From assembly GCF_017744115.1 (NCBI RefSeq), contig NZ_JAGHQW010000058.1, positions 1 to 33,338 on the forward strand: 33,338 nt of DNA, in the 5' to 3' direction. Under the pieces are notes generated by a model that was not told where the DNA came from, did not search any database, and saw only the letters and a program-made list of their open reading frames with translations. Positions 7,784 through 16,182 of the stretch are shown in pieces. Both the position numbers and the translations under genes were made by a program. Source of the stretch: Salinisphaera sp. G21_0 (lineage in GTDB: Bacteria; Pseudomonadota; Gammaproteobacteria; Pseudomonadales; Endozoicomonadaceae). Each line of letters opens with the position of its first letter. Within the stretch, counting starts at the first letter, position 1.

Positions 7784-8857
7784 ATGAAAGCATCACGACG
7801 CAGACAACTCAAAATATCCTGTTTTATCTGTTTCTTGTCTTGTATTGGCGTAGTCGTCTATAAACAAATCGCTGAAACAGATAGTAAGCCTCAGGCACTC
7901 CTACCCGTCATCTCTGATCAGTCCTCACCCAATGCTCTGGAAAAGACATCAACAAATAGTTCAGCGGTTTATATGTCCAGCTTCGGAGCCTTGCCCGATA
8001 CACTTCAGGACACCACGGTTATGGGACGTCTGGCTGTAGACGATAATGGACACCTGATCATTTCCAGTGATATCAGGCAGATCTTCGACTACTTTCTCTC
8101 TGCCATAGAAGAGGAACCGATTGAAATCATTCTTGGCAGAATCAATGAATACCTGACAAACTCACTGACTGAACCGGCACTGTCTGAGGCCAGGGCGATT
8201 CTGAACAGTTATATCGACTTAAAACTCGCTTTGTACCGATTGAAGCTGGAACGCTCTCCCTCTCTTCAGACATTAGCGGCTGATGGTAGCGGATTTGATA
8301 AAACGCTCTACCTTTCTTTGTTAGGAGCGCAATTTGCAGACATCGACCGACTGAAATCCATCTATTTGACCAGAGAGGTCCGTGAAGCTTTCTATGGCAA
8401 GGAAGAACGATACGATCAATATACCTTTGCCAAAATGAACGTATTAAACGATGGCTCCCTCAGCGATCAGGAAAAGCAGTATCAACTTGAGCAGATTGAC
8501 GCAAGTGCCCCACAGGAAATGATCGAAGCCAGAAGGGAGGTTCAGATCATTGATGAATTACATCGCAGAACAGCGGATTTAAAGCGGGCCGGAGCTGACG
8601 AAAGTGAAATTCGATCCCTCAAAATAGAGATGTTTGGCTACGAGGCAGCAGAGCGTTTTGAGCAGCTGGAAAAAGACCGGGCTGTCTGGCAGTCCCGGAT
8701 CGACCAGTACCTGATTCAGAGAAATCATATCCTGTCAGCAGAAGGTTTAAGTCAGGAGGATCAGCAAGAGCAGATAGAAACCCTCAAAGATTCGCTCTTT
8801 GAGGCCAGAGAGCAACTCCGGGTCGAAGTCTATGAACGACAAAAAACAGATGCCTGA
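7784..8857 (+). CDS. lifO: Lipase-specific foldase (lipase chaperone)
   Basis: A 357-residue inner-membrane-anchored steric chaperone that folds the cognate lipase in the periplasm. A short basic N-terminus (MKASRRRQLK) is followed by one membrane helix (about 11-26), then a Ser/Pro-rich linker (35-65). The conserved foldase segment SFGALPDTL begins at 66, and the family signature RxxFDY is R98-Q-I-F101-D102-Y103. The rest is long helices (QLEQI, EMIEARREVQIIDELH), as in the clamp that wraps the lipase. Length matches the family. Position directly after lipA is the usual arrangement. No second function is suggested. Confidence 0.95.
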   Translation: MKASRRRQLKISCFICFLSCIGVVVYKQIAETDSKPQALLPVISDQSSPNALEKTSTNSSAVYMSSFGALPDTLQDTTVMGRLAVDDNGHLIISSDIRQIFDYFLSAIEEEPIEIILGRINEYLTNSLTEPALSEARAILNSYIDLKLALYRLKLERSPSLQTLAADGSGFDKTLYLSLLGAQFADIDRLKSIYLTREVREAFYGKEERYDQYTFAKMNVLNDGSLSDQEKQYQLEQIDASAPQEMIEARREVQIIDELHRRTADLKRAGADESEIRSLKIEMFGYEAAERFEQLEKDRAVWQSRIDQYLIQRNHILSAEGLSQEDQQEQIETLKDSLFEAREQLRVEVYERQKTDA

Positions 8858-9181
8858 TGCAGGTCAGCAGTTCAATTAAGGAATCAGATGTTTACCATAG
8901 TCTCTGAGCTGGCAGACCGGAATCAGAGGCTATAGAAAGAAGCGATCCTGAAACTACTTCCCCTGATTGGCGCTGAAACATTCCTTGATTAACCGCCAGA
9001 CAAACATTCTCAGGCTTCGCCTGTCACAATCAAAATCTGCCACCGCAAACCTCGTAAGTCTGGGAAAAGTTGAGCAATCTTGTCCTCAAAGATCGCGAGA
9101 AGGAGGTAAAAATGATGTTACCGCACTCGGAGCCAGAAACAATTTAAGGCGTACTTTGATGTAACGCCTTGTGGAAACCGC
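8858..9181. other. Intergenic region with hairpin and IS-end-like repeat
   Basis: Holds a hairpin at 8897-8933 (ATAGTCTCTGA/TCAGAGGCTAT, no T-tract) after lifO and a repeat at 9004-9033 that matches 10397-10426 at 27 of 30 bases. Both repeats are followed by GATGTAACGCC (9160-9170 and 10510-10520). The second copy lies just before IS110-like coding remnants, so this stretch is probably the end of a lost insertion sequence. The 65-codon frame at 8967 is not supported. Confidence 0.6.
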
Positions 9182-9607
9182 TCAGGTTTTGTGAAAGAAC
9201 AAAGACGGTGAAATCCTGAATCGCTCGGACAGAGCCTGAATATGATCTCTGGTCAGGTTTCTTGAGCCGTTTAAGATCATCGATACCAGGCTTTTACTGC
9301 CTAATTCGGTTTTAAGATCATCTGCCTTTAAGTGGTACTGATCCATCAACGTCCGAAGAATAGCGACACCATCATCAAGTGCTTCGATGCGTCGGTTAAA
9401 CTCAGAAAACTCTGCGGATTCTTTTTCCCATTTTCCAATAGCAATAGAAAGCACCTCAATCAATGGCAGGTATTGGTCATAATCTTCAATCAGTTCATCC
9501 ATTAATTCCAGAGCTTGCTCATACTCAGACTCATTGTGGATGCGACTGATGAAACGAGCCTCTGCAAAAAAGTCCAGTGCCTTTTCTTTTAAATTGGCAT
9601 ATCTCAT
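9182..9607 (-). CDS. higA: HigA-type antitoxin
   Basis: A 141-residue antitoxin. The start chosen is the ATG at 9607 because GGAGG lies upstream and the ATGA overlaps the toxin stop by four bases; a longer frame to 9637 would run further into the toxin gene. The N-terminal half is acidic and helical (EYEQALELMDELIEDYDQYL). The C-terminal 55 residues form an XRE-like helix-turn-helix (LKADDLKTELGSKSLVSMIL followed by NGSRNLTRDHI). It should neutralise the upstream toxin and repress the operon. Toxin-before-antitoxin order and translational coupling are typical of higBA. Confidence 0.9.
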   Translation of the reverse strand: MRYANLKEKALDFFAEARFISRIHNESEYEQALELMDELIEDYDQYLPLIEVLSIAIGKWEKESAEFSEFNRRIEALDDGVAILRTLMDQYHLKADDLKTELGSKSLVSMILNGSRNLTRDHIQALSERFRISPSLFFHKT

Positions 9608-9918
9608 GAACCAGCCTCCTTCAGGTACTTTTTGCATAACTTGTCGTACTCCGAATGAGAGACAATATGCTTCACGTAAATTCGGTTGTCTCTATATTCG
9701 ATAAAGGCAATGAGTCGCAGGTTATTACCACCAATATCAATAATCCACCACTTATCCTTGTATTTAAAATTATCCAGGCTTGGAAACAGGGCCTTCAATT
9801 CTTGCGGGCTGCTAAAGTCACCGTTTCGCAATGCTTTATAAGCGGCATCAATGGCAGCTGCATCGTTAGGGTATTTCTTGGCCGCATCGTGAAACGGCTT
9901 CCTGGAGATAACGTGCAT
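9604..9918 (-). CDS. higB: HigB-type mRNA interferase toxin
   Basis: A 104-residue RelE-superfamily toxin that would cleave mRNA at the ribosome. It matches the HigB toxin family pattern: MHVISRKPF at the start, the central strands WWIIDIGGNNLRLIAFIEY, and the diagnostic end RIYVKHIVSHSEYDKL. Length is normal and no frame break is seen, so it is probably active. It is the first gene of the pair and overlaps higA by four bases. Two direct repeats just upstream are candidate HigA operators. Confidence 0.93.
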   Translation of the reverse strand: MHVISRKPFHDAAKKYPNDAAAIDAAYKALRNGDFSSPQELKALFPSLDNFKYKDKWWIIDIGGNNLRLIAFIEYRDNRIYVKHIVSHSEYDKLCKKYLKEAGS

Positions 9919-9931
9919 AGCGGTCTCAAAA

Positions 9932-9982
9932 TTTACTTATTGTGAACTTTAGCATAGGGTTGATTTGTTTACAAATTGTGAA
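9932..9982. promoter_or_regulatory. higBA operator: Two direct repeats, candidate HigA operators
   Basis: TTTACTTATTGTGAA (9932-9946) and TTTACAAATTGTGAA (9968-9982) differ at two of 15 positions and are 36 bp apart, 14 to 64 bp upstream of higB. Antitoxin autoregulation from such sites is normal for the family; binding itself is inferred. Confidence 0.5.
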
Positions 9983-10056
9983 TATCGCCTTTATATGCAG
10001 GGAAGGCATATTGCAATCGATGACAATCGAGGTCGTTTTCAAGTGACAATACAGGG

Positions 10057-10331
10057 TTGGTCAGGCGAATGATGACAGAGCTTGGGACACCCGCAAACAA
10101 GGATACAGTATCCCGATTGCTCCATATGCAAGACTTCCAGATAAAAATTCGGACAGCCCACTTTCCAGCTTATTGCTCAAAATATAATCCGATTGAGCAC
10201 CGCGCTTTCCGCATGTTACCCGAGCGTGCCAAGGCGTTGCGCTTGAGTCAATCGACGTTGCAAAACACTACATGGAGAAAACTGAGACTACCATCCGGTC
10301 ACTTATGGATTCGCTTCCGGCTGATGGTTAA
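10057..10331 (+). pseudogene. ISAzo13-family transposase remnant
   Basis: Pieces of an ISAzo13-type transposase. The first frame gives MVRRMMTELGTPANKDTVSRLL, the N-terminal helix-turn-helix region, then jumps directly to HFPAYCSKYNPIEHR, near the C-terminus, so the catalytic middle is deleted. One base appears to be missing between 10204 and 10211. The end then continues in another frame as HVTRACQGVALESIDVAK and HYMEKTETTIRSLM, stopping at 10331. The usual C-terminal KVYQTG-type tail is absent. The gene cannot make a working transposase. Confidence 0.85.
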
Positions 10332-10396
10332 TCTTTACCGGGTGGGAGTCGAACCCACTGGATTTAAACGAATGATTTCAGTTCACAGAACCTCCC

Positions 10397-10520
10397 ACAT
10401 TCTCAGGCGTCACCTGTCGCAATCAAGACCTAATGGAATGGTCCGCCCCGCTCCCAAAACGGCTTCAAATGAGCCAAAATAGAATGAGTTTAGTAGGACA
10501 TCATTATGATGTAACGCCTA
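10397..10520. repeat. Second copy of the IS-end-like repeat
   Basis: 10397-10426 matches 9004-9033 at 27 of 30 positions, and GATGTAACGCC follows in both. It adjoins IS110-like coding sequence on its right, which suggests an element end. Confidence 0.6.
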
Positions 10521-10580
10521 TGCTCGCATTGCCTGGGCTGTATTAACCAAGAAAGAGCCATACAAGGCAGCAGCATGAAC
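10515..10580 (+). pseudogene. IS110-family transposase C-terminal remnant
   Basis: The frame reads NAYARIAWAVLTKKEPYK and then a short Ala tail and stop, matching the conserved end of IS110/IS116/IS902 transposases (typically KMARTAWAVL followed by basic/acidic residues). Everything upstream of it is missing, so only a tail of about 20 codons remains. Confidence 0.8.
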
Positions 10581-10856
10581 ATAGTCATTAAACTATTAAA
10601 CGTGAGCGGATTCCATCAGGGCCAGAGGCATTGAGACCTCACCCCAAAGGCCGGTCTCTTTATTAAGAGAATGGAAGCATTACTCTTTAGTAATGATGGA
10701 AAACTTTTCCTTGCAATGCGGGGCGGACAATATATTACCCCAGATTTCTGACTCCAATGAGTGGAACTTCGGAAACATTAATAAATAAGCTAGTATTGGG
10801 CCTTTTTCCTTTTGACCACAGGGATTTCCATTTAGCAGAATAAACTGACGAATTGT
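10581..10856. other. Intergenic region after the IS110 remnant
   Basis: No gene. GAGACC (10633-10638) and GGTCTC (10653-10658) form a small stem followed by TTTATT, which may be the old element's terminator. The rest is featureless to my reading. Confidence 0.4.
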
Positions 10857-11903
10857 TTATCGACCAACATGACGATAAAAAACCTGAGAAAAACATTCAG
10901 GCATGGAGCAAACAGCTCTTTTGACTCTTACTAAAAACATGGCCGTTGCCATACCCGCATATTCACTAAGATGAAATCGATTTGCTAATGCTATTGCTGA
11001 CATATAAAGGACTTTTCCACCTCCTTCAAAATTCCCCAGAATAGATCCGTCGAATTTAGGCTCATCACCATCATTTAACGACGTGACGAATTCCGGCCGA
11101 GATAGAATTCTTGTAACAGCTTCATCCTGACTGATATTGTACCGTCTCATTGCTGTACCTATCAGAGAATCAAAGAGCCTGCTGGTATCTCCTTTATCCA
11201 TCTGCATAGCCCCTCTATACCCCGGGGAGTATGAGCTTGCCCAAACGATCCCTACGCCAAACAACCATTGGCTTACTTGCATTCCTATACGCTGTATCTG
11301 ATATTTTTCCGGATACTTGTCAATCAGCTCAGGATTGACAAAAAAACTATCCTCATCTGGCAGGCTCTGCCGCCCCTCATCTATTCGTTGCAGCATGAGT
11401 GCAAAGAAATAAGAATCTAACTCATCAATATCGGAGGATACCGTTTCGAGACCTTCAACGACCCACTCTTCATAGGTGCCTCTAATATCAGCAATAACAT
11501 CATCAACAGCAGCCTTCATCGCCTCTTTGTATTTTTTACCATTATCTTCATTTGGCATCATTGTAATTCGGAAAGGCCGGAGCTTATTCCCCACAAGATC
11601 GGCCAGATTATCATCAAAAACATGAAGATCTTTTTTAAATTCATCCAGTTTGTCTCGAAAGGCGGGTTTTATTTTTTGTCCTTGCAGTCTATCAACGGTT
11701 CTATAGATGATTTTCTTTGAAAAAAGCTCTGTTTCTATATCACTTTGCACCTCAATCTCTTTTACAGCAGCTTGGGCTTCTACACCTGTCTTTAATGTTA
11801 TTTTCCTCCCAAAAGCCCCTCCAGTATCTCTCCACTCACCACCCGCGCATGGTGAGCGATGCCTGAGAAAACAACTTCCAGATTCCACACCGGTGTTAAT
11901 CAT
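10857..11903 (-). CDS. Hypothetical protein, 348 residues
   Basis: Not recognised. The start at 11903 has AGGA nine bases upstream; the first 40 residues are Gly/Arg/Cys-rich and look less conserved than the rest, so a later start is possible. Residues 50-180 are charged and helical (KLDEFKKDLHVFDDNLADL, KEAMKAAVDDVIADI). Residues 215-300 are mixed, with QWLFGVGIVWASSYSPGYRG and a Gly-rich FEGGGKVLYMSAIALA segment near the end. No signal peptide or clear membrane helix is seen. It stands alone between insertion-sequence remnants. A host-directed effector is possible from the setting only. Confidence 0.65.
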   Translation of the reverse strand: MINTGVESGSCFLRHRSPCAGGEWRDTGGAFGRKITLKTGVEAQAAVKEIEVQSDIETELFSKKIIYRTVDRLQGQKIKPAFRDKLDEFKKDLHVFDDNLADLVGNKLRPFRITMMPNEDNGKKYKEAMKAAVDDVIADIRGTYEEWVVEGLETVSSDIDELDSYFFALMLQRIDEGRQSLPDEDSFFVNPELIDKYPEKYQIQRIGMQVSQWLFGVGIVWASSYSPGYRGAMQMDKGDTSRLFDSLIGTAMRRYNISQDEAVTRILSRPEFVTSLNDGDEPKFDGSILGNFEGGGKVLYMSAIALANRFHLSEYAGMATAMFLVRVKRAVCSMPECFSQVFYRHVGR

Positions 11904-12110
11904 TGTTAAAAGTCCTGTTTTGGTTTCAGGAACCCGTGATCAGAAACTCCAGGCTGATCAATAAGCTTCTGAGCAGTTAAGATAGCATTAAAAATGAAAG
12001 CTTTTCTGTAAAAGCCAACTTGCAGACATAACAACCAATTTATTCACTTACATTTATAATTCACGATACTATTTTCCAGTTTCAGTTCCAGAAAATTGCA
12101 TTTTTTTCAA
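11904..12110. other. Intergenic region between divergent genes
   Basis: AT-rich and without a gene. It should hold the promoter of the minus-strand 348-residue gene and the original promoter of the decayed CobW-like gene. TTGCATTTTTTTCAA just before the CobW-like start recurs near 27250; the match is short and may be chance. Confidence 0.35.
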
Positions 12111-12210
12111 TGAAGAAAAAAATTTCTACCAATTTGATCACCGGCTTCCTGGGCTCTGGTAAAACCACCGCCATTCTGCACTTACTCAGGCAGAGCAAAA
12201 GCTGGGGAAG
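12111..12210 (+). pseudogene. Truncated CobW/COG0523 GTPase gene
   Basis: Only the first codons of a metal-chaperone-type GTPase remain. The frame ISTNLITGFLGSGKTTAI, then LHLLRQ, is the strand, Walker A loop and helix of the CobW/YjiA/ZigA family. The natural ATG at 12111 is one base out of frame with it; the six-A run at 12117-12122 has probably lost one A. After LLRQ the sequence changes abruptly to SKSWG repeats and REP-like DNA, so the other 90 percent of the gene is gone. The family supplies or guards metal sites, often for zinc; this copy is dead. Confidence 0.85.
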
Positions 12211-12425
12211 CAAAAGCTGGGGTCATATATGGTCTTTCTTCTTGACGCAAAACCAAGGAGCCCGAAACTGAAAAAAACTGGGGTCAAAAAACTGGAAGCT
12301 GGTCTTTCTTTTTGAACACATTCAAGATTAAAGACCTGTCACCGTTTTTCTTCTTTTTGAACACATTCAAGATTAAAGACCTGTCACCGTTTTTCTTAAA
12401 GACCTGTCACCGTTTTTCTTTTTCT
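12196..12425. repeat. REP-like dispersed repeat, copy B
   Basis: Shares with copy A (5180-5399) the AAGCTGGGGTCA/GGTCTTTCTT motifs, the CTTGACGCAAAACC block and the tandem unit ending GACCTGTCACCGTTTT, here present two and a half times. It directly follows, and probably caused or accompanied, the truncation of the CobW-like gene. Confidence 0.8.
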
Positions 12426-12505
12426 CTGCGTCCGGGGGATGGGGGATAAAAAAAGGAAAATCATTGTCAAATAAAAATTATTGAAATCTGTATTGGAATA
12501 ACAAA

Positions 12506-14764
12506 ATGCATGGTACAGTTTCCAGCCCTGGTGGCCAGAGAGCAATCATCAGCAAAAGGCCACGCCTTGATACCCCAGATACGTCGTCGGTTCCTGTTCT
12601 TCCTTCCTTGCCAAAAGAAGCTTCCCATGCCCACAACAGCTCTGCCCCATCCAATGCCCTGACGGAAAGAACCATCGCGCCATCAGAACCTCTCAATCCA
12701 CGGCCCCTGCCGGAAAACTGGCAATGGCAATTGGTCTCAGGCATCCTGAATGGAGAAATCCAAGCCATTTCAGCATTGCTTCAACAAGGTGCTGGTGTTA
12801 ATTGCAACCTCTCCAGCCAGATTGCAAGATTGCAGCAACAACCTGTCAACATTAACAGGGTAGCCCCCTCGACAATCGCCCACCTGGCCAAGGCTGTCAA
12901 GCTGGGGGTGCCGTGCACCCCACTTTGGCTGGCCGTCAGGGTCGGCAAGCTTGAAGTGGTAAAACATCTGCTGTCCGAGGGGGCACACCCGGATGCCAGC
13001 AACCCTCACTGTTCACCTCTGACGATGGCGGCCTTTTTAGGATTTCAGGAGATAGTCAAGGTTCTGCTTGAATATGATGCAGATATACAAGCTGGCAGCA
13101 CCACAGGTTTGTTATCACCACTGTATTGGGCCATTCATGCTGGCCATCAGGATCTGGTGGTGTTTCTGAAGGAGAACGGTGCCCATCTGCAAATCGGTTC
13201 CCGGGGCAAGGATGCCCTGATTCACAAATCCGCCAGACTGGGATCGACCAGGGTAATGGAGTATCTGCTCAATCGGGGCGAGGACATTGATAACCACAGT
13301 ACCGGTCAGCTTACCCCGGTTTATGCCGCAGCAATCAATGGCCATTTTGAGCTGGTCAGGTTACTGCTTGAGCGAGGCGCAAACAATAGCCATGACGAAA
13401 CCGGTAAAAATACCTTAATCTGGGCTGCCTGTCGCAGTGGCAAACTTGACATGGTCAAATATCTGCTTGATCAGGGGGCGGACATCAACGCCCGCTGTGG
13501 TAATACCTACTCCGAGAAAAACCCGCATCCTCTTGAGGCAGCTGCTTATTCTGGCAATTTGCCACTGTTAAAGTTTTTGCTCGGCCGCCTGAATCTGACT
13601 ATCAACAACCCCCGCCTCAGCGCCACTCTGTTCCAGCAAGCTGCTGAGGGTGGCAAAGTGGTGATCATGGATTACATTGCCAACAGGTCAACCATCAACA
13701 TTAATGGGAGGGGTTACAATTCCCCGATCTCTTCAGCGGCCCGCAGCGGCTCCATCGAAGCGGTGGCGTGGCTACTTGACAAGGGTGCAGATATTGAAGC
13801 CAACTGCCGAGACCAACAATCCCCTCTGTGTCAGGCCTTCGCCCGGGGGCACTTTGAACTGGCCAAATTCCTGCACAGCAAGGGCGCAAGACTTGCCGGT
13901 AATAAAGGCAAGGATTCGCCCATCTATTGGGCGGCCAGCACTGGTAGAATTGATAGCGCGGCATACCTGCTTGACAGGGGCGTCAGCGTCAATGCCAGTG
14001 CTAAAGGCTCAAATACCCCTATCCATAGCGCAGCGGGGGAGGGTTTTCGGGAGATGGTGGAATACCTGCTGGAAAAAGGCGCAGATGTTAATGCCAACGC
14101 TGAGTACATTACGCCTATCGTTAATGCAGCATGGAAGGGACACCTTGAGCTGGTCAAACTTCTGGTTCATAAATCTGCAAAAATTGATGCGAGTAGCTTG
14201 CTCAATGCGGCCGCCTTGGGAGGCCATTGCCCCGTATTGGAATACCTGTTTGAAGAGAACGCAATCCGCCAGGGTATCAATCCGTCACACGTTTCAGGGG
14301 CAATTATTAAAGCGTCCCTTCAAGGCCAGCTGAACGCCATAAAGTACCTGCTCGGCGTATTCGAGACCCATTTTAGTGCTGCCCCCAGGCCTGACATTTC
14401 TAAACCCCTATGGAATGCAGCCCAAAGAGGCGATATTGATGTGGTGAAGTATCTTGTTGAGCTGGGGGCTGACGTTAATGTAGAGTCCCGGATGCATGGC
14501 AGCGCACTCTGGAGTGCAGCAGAGAGTGGTTGTCTGGATACCGTTATGTACCTGTATCAACAGGGTGCCAATATTCACTATTCACACCCGGTCAACAATA
14601 CGGATGTACTTTCCATCGCTGAGCAAAAGGGCCATCAGGCTGTGGTTCAATTCCTGCAACAGCAACAACAGCTGAATCATTTTCCTGCCAATCACCTGCA
14701 GTCTCTGCCGGAAATCCCCGGGATGCATTCCCCCGATGGCGCAAAAAATGAATTTTATGAGTAA
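12506..14764 (+). CDS. Ankyrin-repeat protein, about 19 repeats
   Basis: A 752-residue protein. Residues 1-70 are Ser/Pro-rich and disordered-looking, with KRPRL at 17-21, a sequence that could act as a nuclear localisation signal. From about 72 to 735 I count roughly 19 ankyrin repeats of about 33 residues, many with textbook ends such as VKYLLDQGADINARC and VEYLLEKGADVNANA; the best TPL-AA-GH cores are in the middle. The last 25 residues are polar. There is no signal peptide or enzymatic domain. Ankyrin solenoids bind proteins, and long ones in symbionts and pathogens often act in the host cell; that role is inferred. The start lacks a strong ribosome binding site. A good terminator follows at 14872-14904. 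Confidence 0.92.
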   Translation: MHGTVSSPGGQRAIISKRPRLDTPDTSSVPVLPSLPKEASHAHNSSAPSNALTERTIAPSEPLNPRPLPENWQWQLVSGILNGEIQAISALLQQGAGVNCNLSSQIARLQQQPVNINRVAPSTIAHLAKAVKLGVPCTPLWLAVRVGKLEVVKHLLSEGAHPDASNPHCSPLTMAAFLGFQEIVKVLLEYDADIQAGSTTGLLSPLYWAIHAGHQDLVVFLKENGAHLQIGSRGKDALIHKSARLGSTRVMEYLLNRGEDIDNHSTGQLTPVYAAAINGHFELVRLLLERGANNSHDETGKNTLIWAACRSGKLDMVKYLLDQGADINARCGNTYSEKNPHPLEAAAYSGNLPLLKFLLGRLNLTINNPRLSATLFQQAAEGGKVVIMDYIANRSTININGRGYNSPISSAARSGSIEAVAWLLDKGADIEANCRDQQSPLCQAFARGHFELAKFLHSKGARLAGNKGKDSPIYWAASTGRIDSAAYLLDRGVSVNASAKGSNTPIHSAAGEGFREMVEYLLEKGADVNANAEYITPIVNAAWKGHLELVKLLVHKSAKIDASSLLNAAALGGHCPVLEYLFEENAIRQGINPSHVSGAIIKASLQGQLNAIKYLLGVFETHFSAAPRPDISKPLWNAAQRGDIDVVKYLVELGADVNVESRMHGSALWSAAESGCLDTVMYLYQQGANIHYSHPVNNTDVLSIAEQKGHQAVVQFLQQQQQLNHFPANHLQSLPEIPGMHSPDGAKNEFYE

Positions 14765-14871
14765 TGGTTTAGAGGAAAGTTCAAATATTTTATCTCCTGA
14801 TAAAGTAAAAACTATCGTACTCCTCAATAGGAGACTTTTACTCAATGCATTTAGCCATTAAGTGAACCAAA

Positions 14872-14904
14872 AACCGCTGTCTGAAGCGGACAGCGGTTTT
14901 TTTT
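14872..14904. terminator. Bidirectional Rho-independent terminator
   Basis: AACCGCTGTC and GACAGCGGTT form a perfect 10-bp stem around TGAAGCG. On the plus strand it is followed by an eight-T run; on the minus strand it ends in GGTTTTTGG. It separates the ankyrin gene from the converging minus-strand genes. Confidence 0.92.
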
Positions 14905-14906
14905 GC

Positions 14907-15115
14907 TTACTGTTGAGGTCCGGCAGTGATCACAGGATCAGAGGCAAAGAGTTTTCTCAACTCCTCGGGTGTCCAAAGACTGTCACCTTCAGGGCCGTTA
15001 GCCCTTAATTCATAAAGCCCACGCCCCATCGACTTTGTATGAGGCTCTCCAAGATTGGGGCCGTATATCAAGAAGGTCAATAAAATCAGCAAGTATCCCG
15101 GTAGGAAGTTTACCT
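14907..15115 (-). pseudogene. Decayed Gp49-like (RelE/HigB superfamily) toxin gene
   Basis: One frame gives KLPTGILADFIDLLD and the next gives YGPNLGEPHTKSMGRGLYEL followed by RANGPEGDS. Together they match the N-terminal half of phage-derived Gp49-like toxins, so a frameshift lies near 15065-15070. The expected core (R-x-x-Y, VLLHAFxKK) is missing; instead the frame runs to TPEELRKLF and stops, as after an internal deletion. No intact antitoxin gene is nearby. It is a relic of a second toxin-antitoxin locus and should not be functional. Confidence 0.75.
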
Positions 15116-15177
15116 CAGGCGTTCAGTACCCGCTGTTGAGTAGATTTTAAGAGGATTCTATCATTGTTCCCTGTTAC

Positions 15178-16050
15178 TCAATGGGCTATTCCGGGCTTTC
15201 CTGACCAATAGCCATTACATTGTTGAATATCAGAAGCAATGACCTTACTACTCAACGCCATTGCCTGCGCCAATTCATCCCCCACTTTCAGAATATCTTC
15301 CGAATGCCCGGAAAGGCGCATAGCCTTAACCCCTGCACTCGCCATTGCCTGCCACTGATCCAGAATATTATGACAACTGCCAGACAGTGTCTGAATACCG
15401 TTGATGGTAAACAGCGCATCACCTTCCTGGGTCGCCAGGGGAATACCTGATGATGACTTAATACAGCTGAACTCACAGCTGTCTTTGCTCAGATCGTGGG
15501 TACGGGCGGTAAAACAGCGGGCCGAGTAGGCCAGAGGTAGATAGCCATAGCTGAATACCTCGCTTTCCAGATCATGAATGCCCAGCTCTGGCAAACGCCC
15601 CATAATCAACTTAAGGTGATCAAAAGAGAGTTCAACCGGCAAAACCCAGCGTTTTAAACCGGTACCATGCAGAACCTGCAATGCTTCAGCACTGTACAGG
15701 TTCACCGAAGGGCCGGTAATAAAAGGGATGCCCGCTTTTGATAGATAATGGACAGCAGCCATATCATTGGCTTCTACAGCAAACTCTCCGTTCTCACAGA
15801 CCTTACTCACCCGGGCCAGTTCAGACTCAGCTTCAATCAGCGTCAGTGTCGATAGAACGACTTCTTTGCCTTTAGCCTGCAATAACCTGGCAATGGCACA
15901 CCAGTCATCCAGCTTAAGCTCACGTCTTTTCGAGCAGACGACTTCTCCCAGGTAGACGCGTTCAAAGGCGGATTCGGCTACTTTCTCGTAAAACGCCATA
16001 ACATCTTGTTTAGGCCAGAAGAACAGTAATGGGCCAAGGGTAATTTGCAT
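15178..16050 (-). CDS. ubiV: UbiV, oxygen-independent ubiquinone hydroxylation protein
   Basis: A 290-residue U32-peptidase-like protein that works with UbiU to hydroxylate ubiquinone precursors without O2. The four cluster-binding cysteines are C39, C179, C192 and C196, with the same spacing as the E. coli 4Fe-4S ligands, so the protein should be active. The AGGGA ribosome binding site precedes the ATG at 16050. It lies 132 bp downstream of ubiU on the same strand and probably shares its anaerobic promoter. The third partner, ubiT, is not in this window. The older label 'protease YhbV' is not supported for this family. Confidence 0.93.
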   Translation of the reverse strand: MQITLGPLLFFWPKQDVMAFYEKVAESAFERVYLGEVVCSKRRELKLDDWCAIARLLQAKGKEVVLSTLTLIEAESELARVSKVCENGEFAVEANDMAAVHYLSKAGIPFITGPSVNLYSAEALQVLHGTGLKRWVLPVELSFDHLKLIMGRLPELGIHDLESEVFSYGYLPLAYSARCFTARTHDLSKDSCEFSCIKSSSGIPLATQEGDALFTINGIQTLSGSCHNILDQWQAMASAGVKAMRLSGHSEDILKVGDELAQAMALSSKVIASDIQQCNGYWSGKPGIAH

Positions 16051-16182
16051 AGTTTATTCCCTGTCTGCGCCGGGCATTACCCGAAAACGCGATCTGCCAG
16101 CCATAAAGAAAGCAAAGCATGTAAACCTTTATGGCTCGTGTCTTTGTGGTTTAAATCAAAAGAGAGTGTCAAGCAGCCAACA

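Noticed and set aside
8967-9164. A 65-codon plus-strand frame
   Set aside because: It covers an IS-end-like repeat shared with 10397-10520, and has no ribosome binding site or recognisable product.
10340-10361. A tRNA-like T arm (GTGGGTTCGACTCCCAC on the minus strand)
   Set aside because: No acceptor CCA, anticodon or D arm can be found around it, so it is not a tRNA gene; at best a relic or chance stem.
13677-14333. A 218-codon frame within the ankyrin gene
   Set aside because: It is an alternative frame of the repeated ankyrin coding sequence; the ankyrin frame is unambiguous.
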